Of a stretch of 64,000 bases of DNA, positions 10,101-22,200 are shown piece by piece. The translations under genes and the position numbers were made by a program. Position 1 is the first letter of the stretch; each line of letters begins with the position of its first letter. The stretch is from Vanilla planifolia. Taxonomy: Eukaryota > Streptophyta > Magnoliopsida > Asparagales > Orchidaceae. The stretch lies in contig CM043870.1 in the NCBI GenBank assembly GCA_023846275.1, positions 14,421,527 through 14,485,526 on the forward strand, in the 5' to 3' direction. The notes under the pieces are model-generated. The model was not told the origin of the DNA. It was given only the letters and a program-made list of their open reading frames with translations, and ran no database searches.

Positions 10101-13100
10101 AGCAGAGTGCAGTAGAGAAGAGAAGAGCATAATAGAGTAGAGAAGAGTAGAGAATAGTAGAGTAGAGCAGAGCAAACAAGAGCAGAGAAAAGTAGAGAAA
10201 AACTAGGTTAGCCTAAGATAGACTATGGTAAGCGAGGCGAGGCTAAAGTAGAGTACAATTAGGTATAGCAAGGTTAGGCTAAGCTAGATAAGGCCAGGTT
10301 AGAGTAGAGAAGAGTAGAGTAGAGAAGAGCAGAGCAGTGTAGAGCTTTGTTAGACTAAGCTAGGATAGGCAAGGCAAGGCTTGGCTAGAATAGAGTAGAA
10401 TAGAGCAAAGTAGAGCTCAGTTAGGCTAGGCTTGGCTAAGCAAGAGTAGAGTAGAGCAAAGTAAATTAGAGCATAGTGGAGTTGAATAGCAGAGTAAAGT
10501 AGAGTAGAGTAGAGTAGGGTAAAGTAGAGTAGAGCAAGGTGGAGCAGAGCAAAGTAGAGCAAAGTAGTGTAGAGTAGAGCTTGGTAAGGCTAAGTTAGGC
10601 TAGGCTAGGTTAGAGTAAAGTAGGGTAAAGTAGAGTAGAGTATAGTATAGTAGAGTATAGTATAGTAGAGTAGAGTAGAGTCGAGTAGAGTAAGGTTTGG
10701 CTAGGCTAGGCTAGAGTACAGTAAAAAGTGTAGAGTAGAGTAGAGTATAGTAGAGTATAGTAGAGTATAGTAGAATAGAGTAGAGTAGAGTAGAGTAGAG
10801 TAGAGAAGAGCAAAATAGAATAGTGCTAAGTGAGGTAGAGTTGAGCAAAACATAACAGAGTGGAGCAGAATAAAGTAGAGCAGAGTTAGGATAGGCTAGG
10901 CTAGGTTTGGACAGAGTTGAGTAGAGAAGAGTAGAGTAGAGCTAGGTTAGGCTAGGCTACACTAGACTAAGTTAGGTTAGAGTATAGTGGAGTAGAGTGG
11001 AGTAGAGTAAGGTAGAGTAGAGTAAAGTAGAGTTGAGTATAGTAGAGCTTGGTTAGGCTAGGCTAGGATAAGGTAGACTGGCTAGGCTAAATTAAGGTGG
11101 AGTAGACTTGAGTAGAGTAGAGCAGAGCTTGGTTGTGCTAAGCTAGGCTAGAGTATAGTAGAGCAGAGTGGAGAAGAGTAGTGTAGAGCAAAATAGAGAA
11201 AATTAGAGTAGAGTTGAGCATAGCATAATAGAGTAGAGAAGAGAAAGATAGAGAGAAGAGCAAAAAAAGTAGAGTAGAGTAGAGCTAAGTTAGGCTATGT
11301 TAGGCAAGGCTAGAGTAAAGTAGGGTAGAGAATAGCAGAGCTTAGTAGAGAAGAGTAGTGCTAGGTTAGGTTAGGTTAGGCTAAAATAAAGTAGAGTTTA
11401 GTAGAGTAGAGTAGAGTAGAGTTGATTAGAGTAGTGGAGAGCTACATTTGGTTAGGATGGGCTAAGCTAGGCTAAGCTATGCTAGGCTAGAGTAGTATTT
11501 TAGAGTAGAATAAAGTGGAGTAGAGCTTGTTTAAGCTAAACAACGCTATGTTTGGCTAGTTTAGGCTAGACTAGAGTAGAGTAGAGTAGAGTAGAGTAGA
11601 GGAGAGTAGTGTAAAGCTAGGTTAGGTTTGGCTAGCTTAGAGTACAATAAAGTGCAATAGAGTAGAGTAAAGAAGAGGAGAGCTGAGGAGAGTAAAGAAG
11701 AGGAGCGCTATGGAGAGTAAAGTAGAGCAGAGTAAAGTAAAGAAGAGTAGAACAGAGATGAGTAGGGTAAAGAAAAGTAGAGTAGAGCAAAGTAGAGTAT
11801 GGAAAAGCTAGGTTAGGCTAGGATATGCTAGGCTAGGCCAAGCTAGGCTAGGCTAGATTAGAGTAGAGTAGAGTAGGGCTAGTTAGGTTGGGCTAGGCTA
11901 AGCTAGGTTAGAGTAGAGTATAATAGAGTAAAATATAATATAGTAAAGCTAGATTAGGCTAAGCTTGCCTAGGCTAGGGTCGGCTAGGCTAGAGTATAAT
12001 AGAGTAGAGTAAAGTAGAGTAGAGTATAGTAAAGCTCGATTAGGCTAGGCAAGGATAGGCAAGGCTTGATGAGGCTAGGATTTACTAGGCTAGAATTGAG
12101 TATAATAAAGTAGAGCAGAGTATAGTAAATCATATTAGAACATAGCAGAGCAAAATAGAGTAGAGTAGAACAGAGCAGAGTAGAGTAGTGCTAGGTTAGG
12201 TTAAGCTAAGCTAGGTTAGGTTAGGTAAGAGTATAGTATAGTGGAGTAGAGCACTTTAGAGTAAAGTATAGTACATTAGAGTAGAGTAAAATAGAGTTGA
12301 GCTAGGTTAGGGTAGGCTAGGCAAGGATAGCCTAGGTTGGGCAAGGTTAGGCTAGGCTAGAGTATAATAGAGTAGAGTAGAGAAGAATATAGTGGCATAG
12401 AGTAGAGTGGAGTAGAGTAGAGCATAATAAAGCATAATAGGCCAAAGCAAAGTGGAGTATAGTTGTGTAGAGTAGAGTTTATTATAACAGTGTAGAGCTA
12501 GGATTGGCTAGAGTAGAGTAGAGTATGGTAAAGTAGAGTAGAGCTATGTTAGGCTTGGCTCGGGTAGGCTAGGCTAGACTAGAGTAGAGTAGAGCTAGTT
12601 TAGGTTCGGTTAGCTTAGGCTAGGCTAAACTATGCTAGAGTAGAGCAGAGTTGAGTAGAGTAGAGCAGAGTAGAGCAGAGAAGAGTAGAGTAGAGCAGAG
12701 TAGAGTAGGGTAGAGTAGATTAGAGTAAAGAAGAGTAGAGTAGAGCTTGGTTTGGTTAGGCTAGGATAGAATAGAGTAGAGTAGAATAGAGTAGAGCTAG
12801 GTTAGGCTAGGCTAGGCTAGGTTAAAGTAGAGCATAATAGAGTAGAATAGAGTAGAGTATAGTAGAGTAGAATAAAGTAGTGTAGAGTTGAGTATAGTCG
12901 AGTAGAGTAGAGTAGAGCAGAGTAGAGTAGAGTATAATAGAGGAGAGTAGATGGGAGGAGAGGAAAGCAAGAGAGAGCAGAGGAGATTAGATCAAAGCAG
13001 AATAGAGTAGAGAACAATAGAGTTGACCTGAATAAATATAGTGCAAGTAGAGCAGAATAGAGCAGAGCAGACAAGAGTAGAGTATAATATAGTAGAGCTT

Positions 13101-16100
13101 AGTTATGTTTTGTTAGGCTAAGCTAGAGTAGAGTGGTAGAGAAGAATAGAGTAGAGTGTACTGGAGCTAGGTTCAACTTTGTTAGGTTAGGCTTGGCTAG
13201 GCAAAGCTAGAGTAGAGTAGAGTAGTGTAGAGTAAAGCAAGGAAGAGTAGAGTAGAGATAGCATAATACAGCATAGTAGAGCAAAGCAAAGAAGAGCTGA
13301 GCATAGTAGAAGAGTAGAGTAGAGCAATATAGGGGAGAGTTGAGTAAAGCATAGCAGTTAGAGTAGAGCATAGAAGAGTAGAGCGGGGTAGAAGTAATTT
13401 ATTTGATGCTAGGCTTGTCTAGGCTCAAGTAGAGTAGAGTAGAGTAGAGCTCGGTTAGGCTAGGCTAGGCTATGCTAGAGTTGAGTAGAGTATAATAGAT
13501 TAGAATAGAGTAGAGCTAGTGTAGATAAGGTTAGGCTTTGTTAGGCTAGAGGATAGTAGAGTAAGGTAGAATAGAGTAGAGTAAAGTAGAGTACAGTAGA
13601 CTAGAATAGAGAATAGTAGAGTGGAGTAGAGATGGGCAGAGTAGAATAGATTAGAGTAGAGTAGAGCAGAGTAGAGGAGAGGAGGGGAGAGTTGAGGAGA
13701 GGAGAGAAGAGTAGAGTAGATCTTAATAAATCCTAACTGAGTAGATAGAGTAGAGCATAGAAGAGTAGAGAAGAGTAAAGTAGAGTAGAGCAAAGCAGAG
13801 CAGAGCAGAGCATAGCAGAGCATAGCATAGCATAGCAAAGTAGAGTAGAGCAGAGTAGAGTATAATATAGTAGAGAAAATTTTAGTATAATAGACTAGAG
13901 TAGAGCATAGTTGAGTAAAGATAGGTTAGGCTCAACTAGGCTAATATAGAGTACAATAGAGTAGAGTAGAGTAGAGTAGAGTAGAGTAGGGGTAGAGTAG
14001 AGTAAAGAAGAGTTAGGTTAGGCTAGGCTAAGCTAGGCTAGGTTTGAGTTATGTAAAGTAGAGTGGAGTAGAGTAGAGTAGAGTAGAGTAAAGTAGAGTA
14101 AAGTAGAGTAAAGTAGAGATAGGTTCGGTTGGGCGAAGCTAGGCTTGGCTACGCTAGGCTAAGCTAGGATCGACTAGGCTAGGCTAGAGTATAGAAGAGT
14201 ATAGAAGATTAGAGTAGAGTAGAGTATAGTAGAGCTAGGTTAGGCAAGGCTAGCCTAGAGCAGAGCATAATAGAATGGAATAGAGTCGAGCTGAACAGAG
14301 TAGGGTAGAGCAGAGAAAAGTAGAATAAAGAAGAACTAAGTTAGGCTAGGCTAGGCTATAATAGAGTAGAGCAGGGTAGAATGGTGTAGGGCTAGGCTTG
14401 GCTAGAGTATAATAGAGTAGAATAGAATAGAGCATAGCTGAGCTGAGTTGAGTAGAGTAGAGTAGAGTAGAGCAAATTAGAGTAGAATAAAGCATTATAG
14501 AGTAGAGCTGAGCAGAGTTAGGTTAGGCTAAGCTAGGCTTGGCTAGGTAAGGGCTTACTTAGGCTAGGCTAAGCTAGGCTAGAGTAAAGTAGAGTAGATT
14601 AGAGCTTGGTTAGGCAACATTAAGCTTGGCTAGGTTAAAGAAGAGTAAAGTAGAGTAGAGTGGATTAGAGTAGAGTTGAGCAGTGCTAGGATAGGATAGG
14701 ATAGGGTAAGCTATGCTAGGGTAGGTTAGGCAAGGCCAGGTTAGAGTATAGTTGAGTGAAGTAGAGTAAAGTAGAGTAGAGTAGAGTAGAGTATAGTAGA
14801 GTAAAGTAGAGTGTAGTAGAGTAGAATAGAGTAGAGTAGAGTAAAGTAGAGCACTGCTTGTTTAGGCTAGGCTAGGCTAGAGTAGAGTGGAGTTTAGAAT
14901 AATATAGTAGAGCATAATAGAATAGAGAAGAGCAGAGCAGTAAGAAAGTGCAGCAGAGTAGAGTAGAGTATCATGGGGCTAGGTTAGGCTAGGCTAGGTT
15001 AGGTTAGGCAAGGTTAGAGTAGTGTAGAGTAGAGTAAAGTAGAGTTGAGTAGAGCAGAGTGGAGCATAGTATAATAGATTAGAGTATATTAGATTAAAGT
15101 AGGGCTAGGTTCTAGGCAAGGCTCTAGGCTTGGTTAGGCTAGGCTTGACTAGAGTAGAGTAGAGTTGAGTAGAGCTAGGTTAGGTTTGGCTAGGCTAGGT
15201 AAGACTTGGCTGAAGTATAGTAAAGTAGAGTACACCAAAGTAGAGTAGAGCAAAAAAGAGTAAAAAATGGTAGAGTAGAGTAGAACAAAGAAGAACATAG
15301 TAGAGTAGAGTAGACCTAGGTTAGTCTAGGCTAGGCTAGGCTAGGTTAAGATAGGTTAGAGTAGAGTCGAGTAGAGTAGAGCATAGCAAAGTAGAGTAGA
15401 GTAGAGTAGAGTAGAGCAAAGCACAGAAGACTAGAATAAAGCAAAGCAGAGTAGAATAGAGAAGTGCTAGGTCAGGATGGGCTAAGTTTGAATAAAGTAG
15501 AGTAGAGTAAAGGTTAGTTAGGCTACGCTAAACTAGGCTAGAGTAAAGTAGGGTAGAGGAGAGCAAAGTAGAGGGAAGTAGAGTAGAGCTTAGCAGAGTT
15601 GAGCAGACTAGAGTAAAGCAAAGTAGAGTAGATCAGAGCAGAGAAGAGCATAGCAGAGTAGAGCAGAGTAGAGTAGAGTAGAGAATAGTAGAGTAGAGTA
15701 AAATTTATTAGAGTAGAGTGGAGTAGAGCAGAGTAGAGTAGTGTAGAGTAGAGCATTGTAGAGGAGGGATTGGTCAGGCTAAGCTTTTGCTAGGACGGAG
15801 TAGAGTGGAGTAGAGCTAAGTTAGGCTAGGCTAGGCTAGGTTATAGTGGAGTTGAGGTTAGTAGAGTAGAGTAGAGTGGAGTAGAGGAGAGTAAAGTAGG
15901 GTAGACCTAGGTTAGTTTAGGTTTGACTAGTCTAGGATAGGCTATATTTTGTTAGGGTAGGCTAGGTTAAGCTAGAGTAAAGTAAACTAGAGCAGAGTAG
16001 AGTAGAGCTATATTAGGCTAGGGTCGGTTGGAGTATAATGGAGTAGAGTAAGGTAGAGTAGAGCGAAGTAGAGCAGAGCAAAGTAGATCAGAATAGAGTA

Positions 16101-16590
16101 GAGTAGAGCAGAGCAGAGCTGAGTAGAGCTTGGTTAGGTTAAGTTAAGCTAGGCTAGACTAGGGTAGGCTAGATTAGAATTAATAAGTGTAGAGCTATAA
16201 TCGGCGAGCCTTGGTTAGGGTAGAGTAGAGTAGAGTAGAGTACAGTAAAGTAGAGTAGAGTAGAGTATAATGTAGAAGAGTATAGTAGAGTACAGTAGAG
16301 CAGAGCATAGTTTGGTTAGGCTAGGGTAGGCTAGCCTATGCTTGGCTTGAGTAGAGTATAGTAGAGTAGAGTAGAGCAGAGCTCAGTTAGGCTAGGCCAA
16401 TCTAGGCTAGGCTAAACTAGAGTAAAGCAGAGTTTAGTAAGACTTAGTAGAGTAGAGCAGAATAGAGAAAAGTAGAAAAGAGTAGAGTAGAGCATAGTAG
16501 AGCAAAGCATAATAGAGATAGGTTACACTTAGCAATACTAGGCGAGGGGATTGGCTTGGTTAGAATAGAGTATAGTAGAGTAGAGTAGAG

Positions 16591-16715
16591 TATAGTATAG
16601 TATAGTATACTATTGTATAGTACAGTATAGTATAGTATAGTATTACATAGTATAGTATAGTATAGTATTGTATAGTATAGTATAGTATAGTATAGTATTC
16701 TATAGTATAGTAGAG
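16591..16715 (+). repeat. (TATAG)n subarray
   Basis: About 24 nearly uniform TATAG pentamers with few variants (TATAC, TATTG, TACAG, TTACA, TATTC). TATAG is an occasional variant elsewhere; here it replaces TAGAG completely over about 120 bases, so this is a local homogenisation of one variant. The patch is A/T-rich compared with its surroundings and is flanked by ordinary TAGAG units (16,571-16,590 and after 16,716). Confidence 0.9.
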
Positions 16716-19231
16716 CTAAGTTAGGCTAGGGTAGAGTAGAGTATAACTAGCTTAGGTTAGGCTTGGCTAAACTAGGCTAGGGTAGGCTAGAGTTTAGTAG
16801 AGTATAATAGAGTAGAATAGTGTACAAAAGAGTAATGCAAAGTATAGAAGAGTAGAGCGGAGCAGGGTAGAGCACATTAGAGTAGAGCAAAGTTAGGTTA
16901 GGCTAGAGTAGAGTAGAGTAGAGCTAGGTTAGGCAAGGCTAGGCTTGGTTAGGTTAAAGTAGAATAATCGAGACAAGAGTAGAGGAGAGCAAAGTAGAGT
17001 AGAGCAAAGTTGAGTAGAGTGGAGCATAGTAGCGTAGAGCATAGTAGAGTAGAATAGAGTAAAGAAAAGTAGAGCAGAGTAGAGTAGAGCTTAGTTGAGT
17101 AGAGTAGAGTAAAGAAGAGTAAAGTTGAGCAAAGCAAGGCTAGGCTAGGTTAAGCTAGAGTAGAATGGAGTAGAGTTGAGTAGAGTAGGGTTGAGTAGAG
17201 TAGACTATAGTAGAGTATAGCTAGGTTAGGCTAAGTTAGAGTAGAGTATAGCAGAGCTAGGTTTGGCTAAGCCATGCTAGGGAAGGTTAGGCTAATTTAT
17301 GTAAGGCTAGAGTAGAGTATAGTTGAGTACAATAGAGTAGAGTAGTATAAAATAAAGCTAAGTTGGGCTAGGCAAGGCTAAAGTACAGTAAAGCTGAGTA
17401 GAGTAGAGCAAAGCAGAGCAAAACAGAGCAGAGTAGATTAAAATAGAGTAGTGCAGAGTAGAGCTTAGCATAGTAACGTTAGGCTAAGCTAGGTGAGGCT
17501 ACATAAGGCTATGCTAGGCTAAGCTAAGCTACACTAGAGTAGAGTAAATTAGAGTAGATAAGAGATAGGTTTGGCTAAGCTAGGCTAAGCTTGGTTAAAG
17601 TAGAGTAGAGTAGAGTCAAGTAGTATAGAGCAAGGTTAGGCTAAGCTAGGCTAGCTAAAATAAAGTAGTGTATAGTAGAGTAGAGTAAAGCTCAGTTATG
17701 CTAAACAAGACTAGGCTAGGAAAGGTTAGATCATAGTAGAGTAGAGTAAAGTAGAGCACAATAGAGTAGAGTAGAGCAGAGAAGAGCAGAGTAAAGCAGA
17801 GATGAGTATAATGGAGCAGAGTAGAGCAGAGCAAAGCAGAATAGAGTAAAGCCGAGTTGAGCATAATAGAGTTGAGTAGAGTAGAGCAAGGTTAGGCTAA
17901 GCTAAGATGGGTTAGAGTAGAGTAGAGTAGTGTAGAGTAGAGTATAGTAGAGTATAGTAGAGTAGAGTAGAGTATCGAAGAGTAGAGTAGAGCTAAGTTA
18001 GGCTAGGCTAGGCTAGGTTAGTCGAGGCTAGAGTAGAGTGGGGTAAAGTGGAGTAGAGTAGAGCTATGTTAGTTTAGATTAGGATAGGCTAGGCTAGGAT
18101 CGGTTAGGCTAGGCTAGGCAAGGCTGGGCTAGGCTAGGCTTTGCTAAAGTAGAGTAGAGTAGAGCAAAGCAGAGCAACGTAGAGTAGAGCAGAGTAGAGA
18201 AGAGCAGAGTAGATTAGAGTAAGGTTAGGCTAGGTTAGGCTAGGCTAGGCTTTGCTAGGTTACGCTTGGCTAGAGTTGAGTAGAGTAGAGTTTAGTTAGG
18301 TTAGGATAGTAAAGGGTAGGCCTGAGTGGAGTAGTACAGAGTAGTATAGAGTAGAGTAGACCAGAGCAGAGAATGACATAATTGAGGAGAGTAGAGTAGT
18401 GTAGAGTAGTGCAGATAAGAGTATAGTAGAGCAACGCACAGAAAAGCAAAGATAAAGCAAAAGTTTTGTTAGGCTTTGCGAGGCCAGAGCATAGTAGAGT
18501 AGAGTAGAGAAGAGCTTGGTTAGGCTAGGCTAGGTTATGCTTGGCTAAAGTAGAACAAAGCAGAGTAGTGTTACACAGAGTAGAGCATAGCAAAATAGAG
18601 CAGAGTAGACCAGAGCAAACCTAGGTTATGCTTGACTAAGCTAGGCGAGGCTAGAGTAGAGTAGAGGAGAGTATAGTCAAGTAGAGTGGAGCTAGGCTAG
18701 GCTAAAGTAAAGATTAGCACAGAGTAAAGTAGAGCACAGTAGAGTATAGTAGAGTGGAGCAGAGCAGAGAAGAGCAGAGCAGAACATAACAAAGCAGAGC
18801 AGAGTATAGTAGAGTAGAATAGAGAAAAGTAGAGTAAAGCTAGGTTATGTTAGGCTAGGTTAGGCCAAGCTAGACTAGTGTAGATTAGAGCTTAGTTGGG
18901 CTTGGCTAGGCTAGGCTTGTTTAGAGTAGAGTTGAGTAGAGTAGAGTAGAGAGCAATAGAACAGAGTAGAGAAGAGTATAACAAAGAAAGGTTAGGCTAG
19001 GCTAGGCTTTGCTATGCTAGGTTAGGCAAGGCTAGGCTAGAGTAGAGTAGAGTAGAGCTTGGTTAGGCTAGGCTAAGGTATGTTGGAGTAGAGTAGAGTA
19101 GAGTCAAGTGGAGTAGAGTATAGTAGTGTAAAGTAGAGCTTGGTGAAGCTAGGCTAGGCTAGGTTAGAGTAAAGTAGAGTAGAGCAGAATAGAGTAGAGT
19201 AGAGTAAAGCAGAGTAGAATAAAGTAGAGGT

Positions 19232-19254
19232 GAGGAGAGGAGAGGAGAGGAGAG
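19232..19254 (+). repeat. Short polypurine GGAGA run
   Basis: Uninterrupted purine tract of GGAGA units, 23 bases, between T19231 and C19255. It is one of about ten such purine patches in the window; comparable ones are at 7,143, 28,449, 36,088, 55,619, 62,699 and 63,131. Confidence 0.75.
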
Positions 19255-22200
19255 CAGAGCAAAGTAGAGCAGAACAGAGCAAAAGAGTGGAGCAGAGCTT
19301 TATATAGTAGAGTAGAGTAGTGTAGAGAAGAGCATAGCAAGAGCAAAGTATAGTAGAGTAGAGCTAGGTTAGGCTAGGAGAGGCTCAAGTAGAGAAGAGT
19401 AGAGTAGAGTAGATTAGAGTAAAGTTGAGCTAGATTAGGCTAGGCTGGTGCATAGTAAAGTAAAGTAGAGTAGAGTAGAATTGAGTATAATAGAGATGAG
19501 TAGAGTAGAGAAGAGTAGAGTAGAGTAGAGTAAAGTAGAGTAGAGAAGAATAAAAAATAGGATATAAGAGGAGAGGAGAGTAGAGTAGAGTAGAGCCAAG
19601 TAGAGCATAATAGAGTAGAGCAGAGTTGAGAAGAGTAGAGTAGAATAAAGCAGAGTAGAGTAGAGCAGAGTAGAGAAAAGCATAATAGAGTAGAGGAGAG
19701 AAAAGAAGAGTAGAGAAAAGTATAGGTGAGGATGGGGAGCAGAGGAAAGTAAAGGAGAGTAGAGTAGAGCTAGGTTAAGCTAAGCTAAGCTAAGCTAGAG
19801 TATAGTAGAGTAGAGTAGAGTAGAACAATGTTAGGCTAAGTTGGATTAGACTATTATGGGGTCGAGTATGGTAGAGTAGAGTAGAGTATAATAGAGTAGA
19901 GTAGAGTAAAGCAGAGTTGAGCAGAGCAGAGCATAGCATAATAGAAAAGAGTGGTGTAGAGAAGAGAAGAGTAGAGTAAGGTTAGGATAAGTAAGGCTAT
20001 GCTAGTTAGAGTAGAGTAAACTAGAGTAGAGCTAGTTAGGCTAGACTAAGTTAGCCAAGTGTAAGCTAAGGTAGGCTAGGTTAGGCTATGCTAGGCTAGA
20101 GTAGAGTTTATTCGAATAGAGTAGAGTATGACAGAGTAGAGTAGAGCAAGTTTTTGTTAGGCTATGCTATGCAAGGCTAGGCTAGGTTTGAGTAGAGTAG
20201 AGTAGACTAGAGTAGAGTAGAGCTAGGTTAAGCTAGGCTAAGCTTGGGTACAATAGAGCAAAGTAGAATAGAGTAGAGTAGAGCAAAGCATAGCAGAGTA
20301 AAGCAGAGTAGAGTGGAGTAGGGTAGAGTAGAGCAGAGTAGAGCAAGGTTAGGTTAGGCTAGGTTATGAAAGAGTAGAGTGGACTAGAGTAGAGTAGAGT
20401 AGAGCTACGTTAGGCAAGGCTAGGCTAAGTTTGAGTAGAGTAGATTAGAATATAGTAGATTAGAGTAGAGTAAAGTAAAAGTAAAGTACAATTTCTTTAA
20501 GCTAGGTTATTGTTTAGTAGAGTAGAGTGGAGAAGAGTAGAATAGAGTAGAGTGGAGTATAACAAGATTAGGCTAGGCTGGGCTAGGTTAGGCTAAACTA
20601 ACCTACGGTAGAGTAGAATAGAGTAGAGTAGAGTGAAGATGAGTAGAGTAGAGTAGAGTAGAGTAGAGCAGAGCAAAGTAGGATAGAGCAAAGTAGAGTA
20701 GAGCAGACCATAATAGAGTGGTGTAGAGTAGAATAGAGTTAGGTTAGGCTAGGAAAGGCTAGGCTTGGTTGGAGTAGAGTAGAGTATAGTAGAGTAGAAT
20801 AAAGTAAAGTAGAGTAGAGCAAGGTTAGGCTAGGCTAGGCTAAGCTAAGCAAGAATAGGCTAGGCTAGGTTAGCCTAGGCTAAAGTAGAATAGAGTAGAG
20901 TACAGTAGATTAGAGTAGAGAATAGTAGAGGTAGGTTAGGGTAAGCTATGATAAAGTACACAAGAGAAGATTAGAGTAGAGAAGAGTAGAGTAGAGAAGT
21001 GTTGAGTAGAGTAGGGTAGAGTAGAGCAGAGTAGAGTAGAGCAAAGCAAGGTTAGGAAAGAGTTTAATTGAGTAGAGAAGAGTTGAGTAGAGTAGAGTAG
21101 AGCTAGGTTATGTTAGGCTAGGCTAGGCTAAGTTAGAGTAAAGTAGAGTTGAGTAGATTTGAGTAGAATAGAGTATAGTAATGTAAAGTAGAGTAAAGCA
21201 AGGTTAGGTTTGGCTAGGCCAGGCTAAGGTAGGCTAAGCTAGGCTTGGAGATGCTTTTTTTGAGTAGAGTAGAGTTGGAAAGAGTAGAGTAGAATAGAGT
21301 AGAGTAGAGCTAGGTAAGGCTAGGCTCGACTATCCTAGGATAAACAAGGTTAGTGTTTTGCAAAGTACAGTAACATAGAGTAGACTACAGTAGAGTAGAG
21401 CAAAGTAGGGTATAGTGGAGTAGAGTAAAGAAAATGAGAGTAGAGCAAAGTAGAATAAGGCAGAATAGAGTAGTATAGAGTAGAGAAGAGTTGAGCTGAG
21501 CTAAGCTAAGTAAAGCAGAGCATAGTAGGGTAGAGCTTAGTTAGACTAGGCTAGGATAGTGTAGAGCATAGTGGAGTAGAGTAGAGTAGAGAAAAACTGA
21601 GCAGAGCATAGTAGAGAAGAGTAGTGTTGAGCAGAGCATAATAGAGCAGAGCAAAGTAGAGAAGAGCAAACGAGAGCAAAGTTGAGCAAGCAGTGTAGAG
21701 TAATGTTCGGTTAAACTAGGCTAGGCTAGGCTAAGCTAGGCTAGGCTAGACTAGGCTAAAGTAAAGAAGAGTTGAGCTAAGTCAGGCTAGGCTAGGTTAA
21801 AGTCGAGTGGAGTAGAGTAGAGTATAATAGAGTAGAGTAGAGTAAGGTTAGGCTATGACAGGCTAAACTAGGCTAGGATAGGCTAGGTTAGAGTAGAGTA
21901 GAGTAGAGCTCAGTTAGCCTAGGCTATACTAGGATAGGCCAGAGCATTATAGAGTAGAGTAGAGTAGAGCTAAGTAGAGTAGACCAAAGAAGTGCAACGT
22001 AGAGCATAGAAGATTAGGGTAGAGTAGTGTAGAACAGGGTAGAATAGAATAGAGCAGAGTAGAGTAGAGTAGAGTAGAGTGAAGTAGATCTAAGTTATCT
22101 GAGCTAGGCTAAGGTAGGCTAGGTTAGAGTAGAGTAGAGTAAACTAAAGAAGAGTAGAGTAGAGTAGAATAGAGTAGAATTGAGTAGAGTGGCATATAGT

